A program made the position numbers and the translations under genes. A DNA stretch of 57,597 nucleotides, from assembly GCA_028824125.1 (NCBI GenBank), contig JAPPES010000115.1, forward strand, positions 1 to 57,597. The letters are read 5' to 3'. The stretch's first letter is position 1. Every line of letters begins with the position of its first letter. Source of the stretch: Candidatus Poribacteria bacterium. Its GTDB lineage: Bacteria; Poribacteria; WGA-4E; WGA-3G. A model generated the notes under the pieces. It made no database searches. It saw only the letters and a list, made by a program, of their open reading frames with translations, and was not told the DNA's origin. Positions 23,645 through 33,233 of the stretch are shown piece after piece.

Positions 23645-24952
23645 ATGAGATCAGGATTGTGGATTCCCGAATATGATAACCCTGAATTATGGCATAAAGA
23701 AATTTCCCGACGCAGCTTTTTCAAGTATGGGGTCAGTAGTTTTCTTGGACTGGTTGCAATGCAACATTTTGGTGCCACAGGTAACGCACAGTTAGAACAA
23801 GTGATCCCACGTGCGAAACATTGCATTGTAATGTTTATGAGTGGTGGACCGAGTCAGTTAGACACCTTTGACCCAAAAGACCCCTCAGTAGAAAATAGTG
23901 GACCTTTCAAACCGATTCCGACAAGTGTTAAAGGTATTCAGTTTTCTGAACATCTTCCACTTGTTGCTGAACAAGCCCATCACCTTTCCGTGATTCGATC
24001 AATGGTGTCTCGTGAAGGTAACCATGAACGTGCACGTTATTTACTACATACTGGATACGCACCCGGCGGGGCAGTTCGGCACCCGACTTTGGGTTCGTTG
24101 ACCTCTTACTATCTTGATGACGATGAATCTCACTTGCCCAGTTGTGTTAATATCAATTCTCCCACATATTCTGGGGGTTTCCTGGGTGCTTCACATGATC
24201 CATTTGTTGTAAATAACCCGTTGGAAAAGGTAGATGATATTGAATATCCACCACAAATGGATACACACCGTTTTCGTGAACGTCTCAAAATGCTAAACAC
24301 CCTTGAGAAAGATTTTATTTCTAAACGTACTGGGCGAGGGACAGAAGCGCATGAGGCTATCTACAAAAAAGCCGATGAACTTATTAACTCCCCCAATATC
24401 AAAGCGTTTGAACTCAAAGAAGAACCGGCCGAAATACGCCAAGCTTATGGTATGAACCGCTTCGGGCAAGGTTGTTTGATGGCAAGACGACTTATTGAAG
24501 CGGGTGTTAATTTTGTTGAAATCACGCTTGATGGGTGGGACACACACGAAAATAACTTTGAGAGAACGAAAGAACTCCTTAATGTAGTTGACCCGGCGTT
24601 TGCTATGCTTGTCAAAGACCTGAGCGAACGCGATTTACTTGATGAAACCGTTGTGCTATGGCTCGGAGAATTCGGACGAACACCGAAAATCAATATGACC
24701 GATGGACGCGACCACCATCCGAACGGTTGGTCTGCTGTGATAGCTGGTGGCGGCACCCATGGTGGACAAGTCATTGGAAGCACCAACGAAGACGGACTGA
24801 AAGTTGTCACTGATCCTATCACTGTGCCGGACCTGTTTGCCTCGCTCTGTTTCGCTTTGGGGATCAACTATGAAGAAGAGAATTATTCTCGTTCTGGTCG
24901 CCCGATACGCGTTGTGAATGAGGGTACAGTTATCAAGGATTTATTTGTATAA
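23645..24952 (+). CDS. DUF1501 (sulfatase-like) protein with Tat signal
   Basis: 435 residues. Near the N-terminus SRRSFFKYGVSSFLGLVAM is a twin-arginine motif followed by a hydrophobic core, preceded by about 18 residues, so export is probably via Tat. The body is DUF1501: HCIVMFMSGGPSQLDTFDPKD, HHLSVIRSMVSREGNHERARYLLHTGY, NFVEITLDGWDTHENNF, LLDETVVLWLGEFGRTPKIN, GRDHHPNGWSAVIAGGGTHGGQVIGST, the alkaline-phosphatase-like pattern with metal-binding D and H. Such genes usually pair with a DUF1549/DUF1553 gene, absent here. There is no obvious Shine-Dalgarno site. Confidence 0.88.
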   Translation: MRSGLWIPEYDNPELWHKEISRRSFFKYGVSSFLGLVAMQHFGATGNAQLEQVIPRAKHCIVMFMSGGPSQLDTFDPKDPSVENSGPFKPIPTSVKGIQFSEHLPLVAEQAHHLSVIRSMVSREGNHERARYLLHTGYAPGGAVRHPTLGSLTSYYLDDDESHLPSCVNINSPTYSGGFLGASHDPFVVNNPLEKVDDIEYPPQMDTHRFRERLKMLNTLEKDFISKRTGRGTEAHEAIYKKADELINSPNIKAFELKEEPAEIRQAYGMNRFGQGCLMARRLIEAGVNFVEITLDGWDTHENNFERTKELLNVVDPAFAMLVKDLSERDLLDETVVLWLGEFGRTPKINMTDGRDHHPNGWSAVIAGGGTHGGQVIGSTNEDGLKVVTDPITVPDLFASLCFALGINYEEENYSRSGRPIRVVNEGTVIKDLFV

Positions 24953-25206
24953 ATTGAGTTGAATGTGAGATTCAAGTGTAGGAATCAACTTCAAGTGCGC
25001 GTATAGTATTGCCATGTGGCATTCTGCATGATTTGTCGCGAGAACGCATAGCGAAACATAACAAATACTATAAGCGCATTTGACGTTGATTCACTATAGT
25101 GTCAGTCGGGCTCACGTTTATATTAAAAATAGTGTCAGTCAGGTGTCTATCAGATAATTCATCATAATAACATTTCAGTGGCAGACACTTTGCACAGGTG
25201 TGCAAA

Positions 25207-25767
25207 ATGCGTGTTATTGCAGGCAAATTTAAGGGCAGACGCTTGGCTACACCTAAAAGTATGACTGTCCGACCCACAACTGATAGAGTCAAAGAATCTG
25301 TTTTTAGTATTTTACAAGAAAAAGTAGTTAATACAAGATTTCTTGACCTATGTGCTGGCACTGGCAATATCGGTATTGAGGCGCTGAGTCGTGGAGCAAA
25401 ACAGGTAACCTTCTTGGAACAAAATCTGAAGTGCCTTCGATTGATTGAACAGAATCTTCAGACATGTGGTTTAAAAATCAGAAATCCACAGGTTCAGTTG
25501 ATGCAAGCAGATGTTTCAAAAGGTATAAATACGCTGCATAAACGAGCAGAGACATTTGAACTTGTTTATTTTGATCCACCTTACGATGCGGAACTTTATA
25601 ATAAATGCCTCTCACACATTTCAGACACATGCATACTTGAATCTACAGGAATGCTTCTCGTAGAACATCGTAAACATACCGTCCTACCACTGCTTTTTGG
25701 ACAATTAACATGCGATAGACAAAAGCAGTACGGAGACACATGTTTAAGTTTCTACCGTTATCTGTAG
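25207..25767 (+). CDS. rsmD: 16S rRNA (guanine(966)-N2)-methyltransferase RsmD
   Basis: About 186 residues. MRVIAGKFKGRRLATP and VRPTTDRVKESVFSIL are the signature N-terminal segments of RsmD; LDLCAGTGNIGIEALSRGA is the SAM-binding motif I and VYFDPPYD the N2-G methyltransferase catalytic motif. It methylates G966 of 16S rRNA in the 30S subunit. ATG 25207 gives the standard RsmD N-terminus; GTG 25198 in frame is less likely. It is followed 65 bp later by an unrelated glycosidase. Confidence 0.92.
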   Translation: MRVIAGKFKGRRLATPKSMTVRPTTDRVKESVFSILQEKVVNTRFLDLCAGTGNIGIEALSRGAKQVTFLEQNLKCLRLIEQNLQTCGLKIRNPQVQLMQADVSKGINTLHKRAETFELVYFDPPYDAELYNKCLSHISDTCILESTGMLLVEHRKHTVLPLLFGQLTCDRQKQYGDTCLSFYRYL

Positions 25768-25832
25768 GTTCAATGTATTCTGCATGTTTTGTATAAAAGT
25801 CGTGTTTACTTGCTTGAAAAAGGAAAACGTGC

Positions 25833-28397
25833 ATGAAACTTGAGGACCTAGCCATTTCACGGCGAGGAAAACTCGTCGAAATAAACCATCAAAAATACCA
25901 AATCGAATTTAATTTGTCAAAAGGAACATGGAATTATAGTAATAAAAACGGCAAGACAGTTATCAAGAATGCATTTACACAGATTGCGCTTAAAAATGAA
26001 ACAGTACTGAAAACCTCAGATGCAGGGTTTCGGGAATTTACAACGGGGCCATTGGAAACTGATGCGTTTGGAAAGCATCAAACCTTACGGTTTTCTTATG
26101 AAACTGCAAAAACCAATGAACAACGTTTGAATAGCGATCTTGGCAGTTTGCAACAGTCATCTAATTCTGAAAAAAAAGATAACGCATCTGGCGGAACCGG
26201 TATACGTATACATACCTACCTTACCTGCTACGCCGATCAGCCGTATATTTTACTTAAAGTTGGCGTTGAAAACTTAAACTTAACGCCAATTGGCTTGAAA
26301 AATATCACATTAATTGATATTTCTGCAAAGTCTGGCGGAATCCAATTGGGTGAGCATCCATCCCAATATCAGCTTTTTCTAAAGATACCTCCGATTGTCC
26401 TTGCACCAGGTACCCCACGTAAAATCTATGATGGATTTAGTTTGAATCCAGATAATACCTCACAACCTTGTCAAGACGGTATCCTACACGATACCGATGA
26501 CAAAAGTTCCCTCGTATTTGGGTTTATCACTACGAACAAGTGGTGGCCCCGCATGCAGATCGGTTACCAAGCTTCTAAACGGAAATCTCAGCAAGGTTTA
26601 ACGTCTTGGGCACTTTACCATGACTGTGAACATGAAGCGTGCCAAACAGGTGAGGAAGTCACATCGGAAATCGGTTATCTTGATTTTTCAGATAATGCTT
26701 CTTCAGCTTATATGCGTTATACCGAGCGGCTTGCCGCTGAAAACGGTGCGGACACACTCCCCAATTTACCAGAAAACAACTCCTACAACGGCCAAAAAAC
26801 TTACTCCAGTTGGAGTTTATCATCGGAAAACATTCAGGAAGACTTAGATGCGAATAACATCATTGAACAAACCCGATCAATTGCCCAAAGTCCATTATTC
26901 AAACCTGAACTCATTGGTGGAATAGACTGTATCCACTTGGAAGCGGGATGGCAAGCAAATCCAGGGTATTTGTCATTGGACGCAGATCGTTTCCCCAAGG
27001 GTATGATGCCAGTGGTTAAAGAGATCCACGCGAAGGGGTTTAAAGCCAGTATCTGTATTGATCCATTTATCATTGATCGGAATTCAGAATTAGTCCAAAA
27101 GCACCCCGAAGTTTGCCTGCAACCTAAAAACAGTGAACAAACATCATCAGAAGATGATAAGCAGCGAGAGGGTGTTGTTGATAAACCCGTTGAAGTTCAT
27201 CTGCCCGGTAGAGCAGGACCTGTTGCTATATTAGATGTTTCACATCCAGAAACACAGCTCCACGTACAGAAAATTCTAAAACAAATAGTTGATGAATGGG
27301 GATATGACTTAATTAAAGCGGATCTGTCAAGTTATACAAGTGGTATGATGTCAGTTGCTCCAAATGTGACTTGGCACGATAGTTCCTTAACTTCGGCACA
27401 GTTGTACCGCTTAGCTGTTCGTTTGCTAAAAGAAGCAGTTGAGGCGACAGAAAATGAGGTGGTCCTTGCAGGTTACAACGTAGTTGAGAGTGCCAGTATC
27501 GGGAGTTTTACTCTTAATTATCCACTTTTGCGCCAAAAGTATGTAGATAACAGTGACTCATGGCATCAACAAAATGGGACAAAACATCGGTTTAGCCGCT
27601 ACATTGGCCATCTTAATACACATAAAATACTTTGGCACCATGCGTACGGGGATTTAATTGTTGATGAACCGCGTCCCATAAATGAGGCAATTGTTGAAAT
27701 GACCGCCGCCGCATTGAGCGGCGCTGCAGTTTCATGTGCGAGTCCGCCATCAACTTTTTCTATGCCACGTGCTAAATTAGTAGCAAAGTTATTCCCTCTT
27801 TCCGGAGAGGCAGCGACCCCGATTGACCACTATGATGAGGCTTTTCCACGAATTTTGCATCTACCGGTTAAAACACCTCACGAATCTTGGAATCTTGTTG
27901 GTATTTTTAATTGGAAAGATCAACAGGACGATCTCTATTTGAATTTAGAAGCGGTTGGTCTTAATTCTAAAAAAGATTACCTTGTCCACGATTTTTGGAT
28001 GCGTCAATACTTAGGGATTGTATCTAAAAATGTTACGCTTCTAAATATTGCACCGCGTTCAGCCAAATTGCTCTGTTTCCGAGAAGAACAAAAGATACCA
28101 CAATTGCTCTCTACAGACATGCATTACACACAAGGCAGCGTAGAGATTTTGTCAGCGGGATGGGATAACCACAGTCAAAGTTTTCTGCTTATCTGTCAAC
28201 CGCCTCGGCAGGCGGAAGGAACATTTTTTATTCATGTGCCGGAGGGTTATATCCCAATAGGTGTGTCTGCTTACGGAAGTGATTATCGATACGAGTGGAA
28301 CAAACCGATTTATCAGTTGACTTTCGGTGCGACCGAGTCGTTAATCCACGCGAGTATTCAATTTACGACAACTTCTGGCAGTTCCACAAAACCCTGA
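25833..28397 (+). CDS. GH36-like alpha-galactosidase family protein
   Basis: 854 residues. An N-terminal beta-sandwich domain (residues 1 to about 310) precedes a TIM barrel with YSSWSLSSENIQED, GGIDCIHLEAGWQANPGYLSLDADRFPKGMMPVVKEIHAKGFKASICIDPFI and DLIKADLSSY, where D497 fits the GH36/GH31 nucleophile position (KxD). The C-terminal part is beta-rich (SWNLVGIFNWKD...). The acid/base residue could not be assigned with confidence (region AGYNVVESASIGSF). No signal peptide, so probably cytoplasmic hydrolysis of alpha-galactosides or related sugars. AAGGA precedes ATG 25833. Confidence 0.75.
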   Translation: MKLEDLAISRRGKLVEINHQKYQIEFNLSKGTWNYSNKNGKTVIKNAFTQIALKNETVLKTSDAGFREFTTGPLETDAFGKHQTLRFSYETAKTNEQRLNSDLGSLQQSSNSEKKDNASGGTGIRIHTYLTCYADQPYILLKVGVENLNLTPIGLKNITLIDISAKSGGIQLGEHPSQYQLFLKIPPIVLAPGTPRKIYDGFSLNPDNTSQPCQDGILHDTDDKSSLVFGFITTNKWWPRMQIGYQASKRKSQQGLTSWALYHDCEHEACQTGEEVTSEIGYLDFSDNASSAYMRYTERLAAENGADTLPNLPENNSYNGQKTYSSWSLSSENIQEDLDANNIIEQTRSIAQSPLFKPELIGGIDCIHLEAGWQANPGYLSLDADRFPKGMMPVVKEIHAKGFKASICIDPFIIDRNSELVQKHPEVCLQPKNSEQTSSEDDKQREGVVDKPVEVHLPGRAGPVAILDVSHPETQLHVQKILKQIVDEWGYDLIKADLSSYTSGMMSVAPNVTWHDSSLTSAQLYRLAVRLLKEAVEATENEVVLAGYNVVESASIGSFTLNYPLLRQKYVDNSDSWHQQNGTKHRFSRYIGHLNTHKILWHHAYGDLIVDEPRPINEAIVEMTAAALSGAAVSCASPPSTFSMPRAKLVAKLFPLSGEAATPIDHYDEAFPRILHLPVKTPHESWNLVGIFNWKDQQDDLYLNLEAVGLNSKKDYLVHDFWMRQYLGIVSKNVTLLNIAPRSAKLLCFREEQKIPQLLSTDMHYTQGSVEILSAGWDNHSQSFLLICQPPRQAEGTFFIHVPEGYIPIGVSAYGSDYRYEWNKPIYQLTFGATESLIHASIQFTTTSGSSTKP

Positions 28398-28443
28398 TGC
28401 ATAATATTCCACATTGACAATTTCTAAATGGACAATTTGGGTT

Positions 28444-29085
28444 ATGGAAAGCATTTCTACTTGCTATACACAGATGCAACGTCTCAAGAAACAGACCCGT
28501 GTTTGTACGGATTGTGCTTTAGCGAAAACCCGAGTTAATGTTGTCTGTGGTAGTGGAGATGTTAACGCAAAATTAGTGCTGGTCGGGGAAGGTCCGTCTG
28601 CAGCCGACAATCACACAGGATTCCCGTTCTCAGGTCCCGCAGGCAACATGTTGGATGAAGTCCTTGTTGCAGGCGGATTAATACGCAGCGAGATTTGGCT
28701 AACGAACATTATTAAATGCCGAGCAGTAGGATCGCAAGATGGTGAGCTGAAAAACCGTTCACCGAAGGCAAGCGAAATAAAAGCATGTTCAAAATGGCTT
28801 GATAGTGAATTAACCTTAATGCAGCCTTCGGTGATTTTATGTTTAGGTGCTCCTGCTGCAAAAACACTCATTCATTCGCGCTTCCGCATGACAGAGGAAC
28901 GCGGTGTCTGGTTTACAGATACTCGTTATGCCCCCTTTGCTATGGCAACGTTTAACCCTGCGTACGTACTACGGCAAAAAGGGGACAATTTTTGGACAAC
29001 CCGTCGAACTATCATTGACGATATTGGTGAAGCGAAACGCAAACTACATGAAGCAAAAGACATACCGAAATTAACACTCTTTTGA
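28444..29085 (+). CDS. Family 4/5-type uracil-DNA glycosylase
   Basis: 213 residues of the iron-sulfur uracil-DNA glycosylase type: CTDCALAKTRVNVVCGSGD, LVLVGEGPSAADNHTGFPFSGPAGNMLDEVL, EIWLTNIIKCRA, ASEIKACSKWLDSELTLMQPSVILCLGAPAAKTL, ATFNPAYVLRQ. Cysteines in CxxC, IKCR and KACSKW fit the 4Fe-4S ligands. It removes uracil from DNA in base excision repair. Motif 1 is GEGPSAADN rather than the common GE(A/G)PGxxED, so activity may differ from the standard family. ATG 28444 preferred over an upstream TTG. Confidence 0.85.
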   Translation: MESISTCYTQMQRLKKQTRVCTDCALAKTRVNVVCGSGDVNAKLVLVGEGPSAADNHTGFPFSGPAGNMLDEVLVAGGLIRSEIWLTNIIKCRAVGSQDGELKNRSPKASEIKACSKWLDSELTLMQPSVILCLGAPAAKTLIHSRFRMTEERGVWFTDTRYAPFAMATFNPAYVLRQKGDNFWTTRRTIIDDIGEAKRKLHEAKDIPKLTLF

Positions 29086-29218
29086 AATTATAATTTGGAC
29101 GATTCATGCCAATTACGTGTTGTGTTTTCACGCGTTCTGCTTATGTTATCAAATTAAGAAACAACGGGAGTTTAGTACATCCCAATGATTTTTTCAAGAC
29201 CCTTTATTGGAGGCAGTC

Positions 29219-29293
29219 ATGCAAGAATCACCTATTTACGAATATGTGAGCCAACGAGGCATCGCACAAGGTGCTGAGCAGCGTCTTCCATGA
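29219..29293 (+). pseudogene. Short N-terminal remnant of a QRGIxQG-type protein
   Basis: 24 codons, MQESPIYEYVSQRGIAQGAE..., preceded by an excellent GGAGG site at the right distance (29209-29213). The peptide resembles the start of the C-terminal helical module of Rpn/DUF4351-related proteins (repeated RGIxQG...). It stops after LP. I interpret it as the surviving start of a decayed gene; a genuine micro-protein is the alternative. The rest of 29086-29428 shows no other feature. Confidence 0.4.
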
Positions 29294-29428
29294 CCGATTA
29301 ATGTGTATTTTAAGCGTGACATTTTCTTTACTTGCTCTATTACCACAGGCGCGTTTACAAGGCGTAACTACAAGCAAATGCGCCTATTTTCAGATTATAG
29401 TAAAATCCGAAAATATGTTCGACTATAG

Positions 29429-30730
29429 TTACCGCTGGTTCATCAGTTCTTCAATAGCATCAATCTCTTTCGGCACAGCATCCGTTAGGATTTCGCAACC
29501 AGCTTCCGTAACAAGGATATCGTCCTCAATACGGACACCGATGCCAAGATAATCGATAGGCACCTTTTTCGTGCCTTCCGCAACGTAGAGTCCAGGTTCA
29601 ATTGTGATTACCATCCCCGGCTCAAATGTTTTGAACTCACCCTCTGCATCGCGCACACAATTAACATCATGCACGTCCAAACCGATCATGTGGCCGACAC
29701 GATACATATAAAATTGTTTGTACGCCTCTTTCTTTATCAATTTTTTCGTTTTACCCTTTAAAAGACCGAGGCTGAGCATGCCTTCTGTCAATAGCTCAAT
29801 AGATTTTTGATGGGGTTCGTCAATAGAGACACCGGGACGAATAGTGTCAATGATCGCATAGTGCGCGTCAAGAACAAGTTGATATATTTCTCTTTGTGCA
29901 TTTGTAAAGGTGCCGTTAGCAGGAAAGGTTCGTGTTACGTCACCGCAGTAGCGTTTGTATTCTGCTCCCGCATCAATGAGAACAAGCATATTATCTTCAA
30001 TTCTACTATCGTTCGTTCTATAGTGGAGTGTTGTTGCATTTCCACCGCTTGCCACAATAGTCGGAAAAGCGGTCCCGTTTGCTCCGTTGCTACGGAAGGT
30101 TGCGTCTACAATTGCTTCCAATTCATATTCGTACATCTCTGGACGCGCTGCGACCATTGCAGCGATATGACCATCTTCCGTAATCTCTGCTGCCTTTTTT
30201 ATACGATCCAATTCCGCTTCGTTTTTGATTAATCGCATCTCACTGAGAATTGGACTGGGATCAACAAGCATAGAAATTCCTTTCCCCGTGCGAATGCGTG
30301 ATTTAACACTCTGTTTAAAACGAGAAAGCATTTCAGCATCAATATGTGAATCGGAACCGAGCGTGTAATAGAGTCGTTCAGCATCTGCTAAGTATCTGCC
30401 TATCTTTTCCTGAAATTTGTCTATCGGAAACGCTTTGTCTGCTCCGTAGTGTGCGCAGGCATCTTTGACACCAACCCGTTTTCCATCCCAAATTTCGGCT
30501 TTTTTGTCTTTGGGAAGCACAAACAGGATATATTGATGTTTCGGATGATCAGGTGCAATCACACAAATTGACTCAGGTTCTTCAAAACCTGTGAGATAAT
30601 AAAAATTCGGATCAGGATTATAAATGTGTTCTGTATCGTGGTTCCGCATTGCAGCTGGGGCATTGACAAAGATTGCCACGCTACCGGAATCCATCTGCTC
30701 TATGAAGTTTTCTCTATTTTTATTATGCAT
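29429..30730 (-). CDS. M24B Xaa-Pro aminopeptidase
   Basis: 433 residues. The N-terminal AMP_N domain (ENFIEQMDSGSVAIFVNAPAAMRNHDTEHIYNPDPNFYYLTGF) is followed by a pita-bread M24 domain with all five dimetal ligands in place: D in LVLIDAGAEY, D in CGDVTRTF, H in YRVGHMIGLDVHD, E in ITIEPGLY and E in VRIEDDI. It removes N-terminal residues preceding proline, in the cytoplasm. ATG 30730 is chosen because the sequence upstream is atypical and AAGAGA is nearby; an in-frame TTG at 30772 would add 14 residues. Confidence 0.9.
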   Translation of the reverse strand: MHNKNRENFIEQMDSGSVAIFVNAPAAMRNHDTEHIYNPDPNFYYLTGFEEPESICVIAPDHPKHQYILFVLPKDKKAEIWDGKRVGVKDACAHYGADKAFPIDKFQEKIGRYLADAERLYYTLGSDSHIDAEMLSRFKQSVKSRIRTGKGISMLVDPSPILSEMRLIKNEAELDRIKKAAEITEDGHIAAMVAARPEMYEYELEAIVDATFRSNGANGTAFPTIVASGGNATTLHYRTNDSRIEDNMLVLIDAGAEYKRYCGDVTRTFPANGTFTNAQREIYQLVLDAHYAIIDTIRPGVSIDEPHQKSIELLTEGMLSLGLLKGKTKKLIKKEAYKQFYMYRVGHMIGLDVHDVNCVRDAEGEFKTFEPGMVITIEPGLYVAEGTKKVPIDYLGIGVRIEDDILVTEAGCEILTDAVPKEIDAIEELMNQR

Positions 30731-30796
30731 ACGTTCTCTTGTAGAAGGGCTTTGTCCGCCCAGATTAATCAACTTTCTAAAAATATGTTGTATTAT

Positions 30797-31777
30797 TTAA
30801 CGGTCACTATCTGCTTTCGCATGGATGGCGATCAGTACGAAACAAGTCGATTGTAAGTTTGCGACAGGTGCCTTGAGTTCTATCGGTATATCACTAACAA
30901 AACTACCATCCGCCTTTTGTGCTTTTGTAAAATAGGACATTGCGATACGGCGCGTATTGAGTAGGTCATTATTAGCGGCAAGCGCCATAACAGCAGCAGC
31001 GGTGACCTCTGGATCACTCGGTTTTCCTTTGAATCTGGGAAATCCGCCATCATCATTCTGAAATTGCTTTAACCAGGCGATCTCTTTATCTACATTGTAG
31101 GCGCGTGATATCCCATGAAGCACCCAAGAGGTGATAAAAATGTCTGACTGAGTTCCACTGGGCAGCATCCAATAGCCCTCGTGATTTCTTTGCTCAAAGT
31201 TTTCAAGCCACGCCGCGCCCGGAAAAACAGGACTGAAACGTTTCCATATAAGCTTACCAAAACCAGCAAGTGTTACGGAGGTATAAAGGATATGTCCGGG
31301 CCCTTTGCTTTTACGTCCCCAACTTCCACTCGGATTCTGAGCGTTCTTGAGCCATTGAAGTCCATCAAGCCGTGCATCAGGGTCTGTTTTGGCGTTTGCC
31401 AAGGCGATAAGTGCGAAGGTAGTGTGAGCAGTATTGTTGTTCCAACCACCATCTTCATGCTGCTTGTTCCTCAAATATCTGACTCCTTGACGGATGACTC
31501 TCGAACCAGTTCCCCACCCCGATTCAGTTAATGCCCAGATAGCGAGGGCGGTGATTTCTACATCGCTTTTTTCACCGGGGACCAGAGGCCAGCCACCGTC
31601 TTGATTTTGATGCTTCACGATATAGTCTCTTGTTTTTATGATCGTTTTGAAAAGCGCGGTCTCTTCCGGCTTTTTCGGTGGAACATTGTCAGCAAAAACC
31701 TTCGTAATGTTAAAGGAGAAAAGAGACAACACTATCTGACAACATAGTAAAATAAATATACGTCTACGATTTTTCAT
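30797..31777 (-). CDS. Secreted prenyltransferase/squalene-oxidase repeat protein
   Basis: 326 residues with a signal peptide (RRRIFILLCCQIVLSLFSFNITKVFA) and repeated QW-type motifs (KHQNQDGGWPLVP, NKQHEDGGWNNN, NAQNPSGSWGRK, QFQNDDGGFPRF, KAQKADGSF) forming an alpha-barrel like terpene cyclases, but lacking DxDD and much shorter. Probably a binding or structural relative rather than an active cyclase, located outside the cytoplasm. ATG 31777 has AGGTG upstream and places the signal peptide at the N-terminus. Confidence 0.75.
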   Translation of the reverse strand: MKNRRRIFILLCCQIVLSLFSFNITKVFADNVPPKKPEETALFKTIIKTRDYIVKHQNQDGGWPLVPGEKSDVEITALAIWALTESGWGTGSRVIRQGVRYLRNKQHEDGGWNNNTAHTTFALIALANAKTDPDARLDGLQWLKNAQNPSGSWGRKSKGPGHILYTSVTLAGFGKLIWKRFSPVFPGAAWLENFEQRNHEGYWMLPSGTQSDIFITSWVLHGISRAYNVDKEIAWLKQFQNDDGGFPRFKGKPSDPEVTAAAVMALAANNDLLNTRRIAMSYFTKAQKADGSFVSDIPIELKAPVANLQSTCFVLIAIHAKADSDR

Positions 31778-31832
31778 TTTTTCACCTATGTATTGGGTTT
31801 TGTTTAGTGGTTCGATAAGAATTATCGTTTTG

Positions 31833-32966
31833 CTAAACACCTTGAGATCCAGGTTCAATCACTACCTTGTAAACACCTTCTTTTCCAAGCATGTCAATGC
31901 CGACCTCTAATTGATTCAGTGGGAGATGATGTGTTATCAGTTTGTGTAATGGTGCGCGCGTTCGCTGGAGAAAATCTAACGCTGTCTGAAATTGGATTTG
32001 AGGATACGCCCACACACCGCAAACATCAAGGTCTTTGTTACAAATTTGATGTGGTCTCACTTGGGTATCTCCAGAATCGGTGTAATGCCCGACTTCAATG
32101 ACTTTTCCGCCACGTCTCACAACGTCTAATGCTTCAGCGAAAACAGCCGGTATGCCTGCACACTCAATCGCTATGTCTACACCGACACCGTTTGTAAGTG
32201 CTTGAATCTGTTCAACCCGTTCTTGGGAAGTAGTTTTTCCGACATTTATGACGACATCTGCTCCCATCTGCTGTGCCATTTCTAAACGGCTATCTACAAG
32301 GTCGGTGGCAACGATAGTGCCTGCACCACTATCCCGCAACACAGCGATGACAAGGAGGCCAATTGGACCACATCCAAGAACGGCAACGCTGCTTCCAATG
32401 CTATAGCCATCACCGACCTGCGGCAATCCAGGGGCACATGCGCGTTCAACAGCACGTGTCGCTACCGCTACAGGTTCTGTCAAGACAGAAATTTCTTCAG
32501 GAATATCTGCGGGTATTTTGTAAACCCAAGAATTTCCGTGGATATAGGTATATTCAGAGAATTCTCCGTTCAGATAAGGAGGTGTTTCACTGTTGCTAAA
32601 TCCATAAATAGTCCGTCCAGAACATAAAGTTGGTCGTCCAGGGACATGTAAACAGTAGTAGCACCTACCACAGTTTTTTGAACCTGGCACCACAGTGATT
32701 TTGTCACCTGCTTTAATAGGACCCCCCATCACATTCATGATCTGATTGGCATTTTTGCCGATTTCCGCGACTGTGCCGACAACTTCATGCCCAGGAATAA
32801 CAGGAAATTTCAGTGCTGTGTGTCCGAGGTACATGTGTTTATCACTGCCACAGATACCGACCTTATCAACTTGTAGCAGGAGGGAATCATCTGCAGGTGT
32901 CGGTTTCTCAAAGTCTCGGATTTCTATCTGCCCCGGTTGGAGCATCACCGCTGCTTGAACTTGCAT
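31833..32966 (-). CDS. Zinc-dependent medium-chain alcohol/polyol dehydrogenase
   Basis: 377 residues of the MDR family: catalytic zinc ligands C39 (VGICGSDKHMYLGH) and H60-E61 (IPGHEVVG), structural zinc Cys cluster CGRCYYCLHVPGRPTLC, cofactor fold VAVLGCGPIGLLVIAVLRDSGAGTIVATDLVDSRLEMA. It resembles sorbitol or threonine dehydrogenases; oxidises a secondary alcohol using NAD(P). AAGGA precedes ATG 32966. The downstream repeat protein starts 55 bp later, so they may be co-transcribed. Confidence 0.9.
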   Translation of the reverse strand: MQVQAAVMLQPGQIEIRDFEKPTPADDSLLLQVDKVGICGSDKHMYLGHTALKFPVIPGHEVVGTVAEIGKNANQIMNVMGGPIKAGDKITVVPGSKNCGRCYYCLHVPGRPTLCSGRTIYGFSNSETPPYLNGEFSEYTYIHGNSWVYKIPADIPEEISVLTEPVAVATRAVERACAPGLPQVGDGYSIGSSVAVLGCGPIGLLVIAVLRDSGAGTIVATDLVDSRLEMAQQMGADVVINVGKTTSQERVEQIQALTNGVGVDIAIECAGIPAVFAEALDVVRRGGKVIEVGHYTDSGDTQVRPHQICNKDLDVCGVWAYPQIQFQTALDFLQRTRAPLHKLITHHLPLNQLEVGIDMLGKEGVYKVVIEPGSQGV

Positions 32967-33026
32967 AGTTAGAATTCCTTGCTTATAGACCTATAATTAA
33001 TGAGACACTTCTGTAGCGCAAACTGT

Positions 33027-33233
33027 ATGAAGATTAAATAGATATTTCGGTAATTTCTTTAATCCCGTAGGGACGATATGCCCAAAATATGTCGTTGGCG
33101 GACACATATCGTCCCTACGGGACTAAGGGGATGAGTCGTCCGCGCTGCTATAAACATATCGTCCCTACGGGACTGAAGATCACTTAAAATGTTCCGAATA
33201 TGCATAATGAAAAATTACCGAATTAATCTTCAT
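33027..33233. mobile_element. Small inverted-repeat element (family 1), 207 bp
   Basis: Perfect 11-bp ends ATGAAGATTAA (33027-33037) and TTAATCTTCAT (33223-33233) with subterminal TTTCGGTAATT. The interior contains three copies, one inverted, of a CGTCCCTACGGGA segment that can fold into hairpins. It splits the palindrome GCGCAAACTGT | TTAGTTTGCG. The segment 33104-33233 closely matches 39573-39710. Confidence 0.8.

Noticed and set aside
33027..33233. Repeated CGTCCCTACGGGA segments considered as CRISPR repeats
   Set aside because: Only three copies in mixed orientation with unequal spacing, all inside a MITE-like element; no cas genes in the window.
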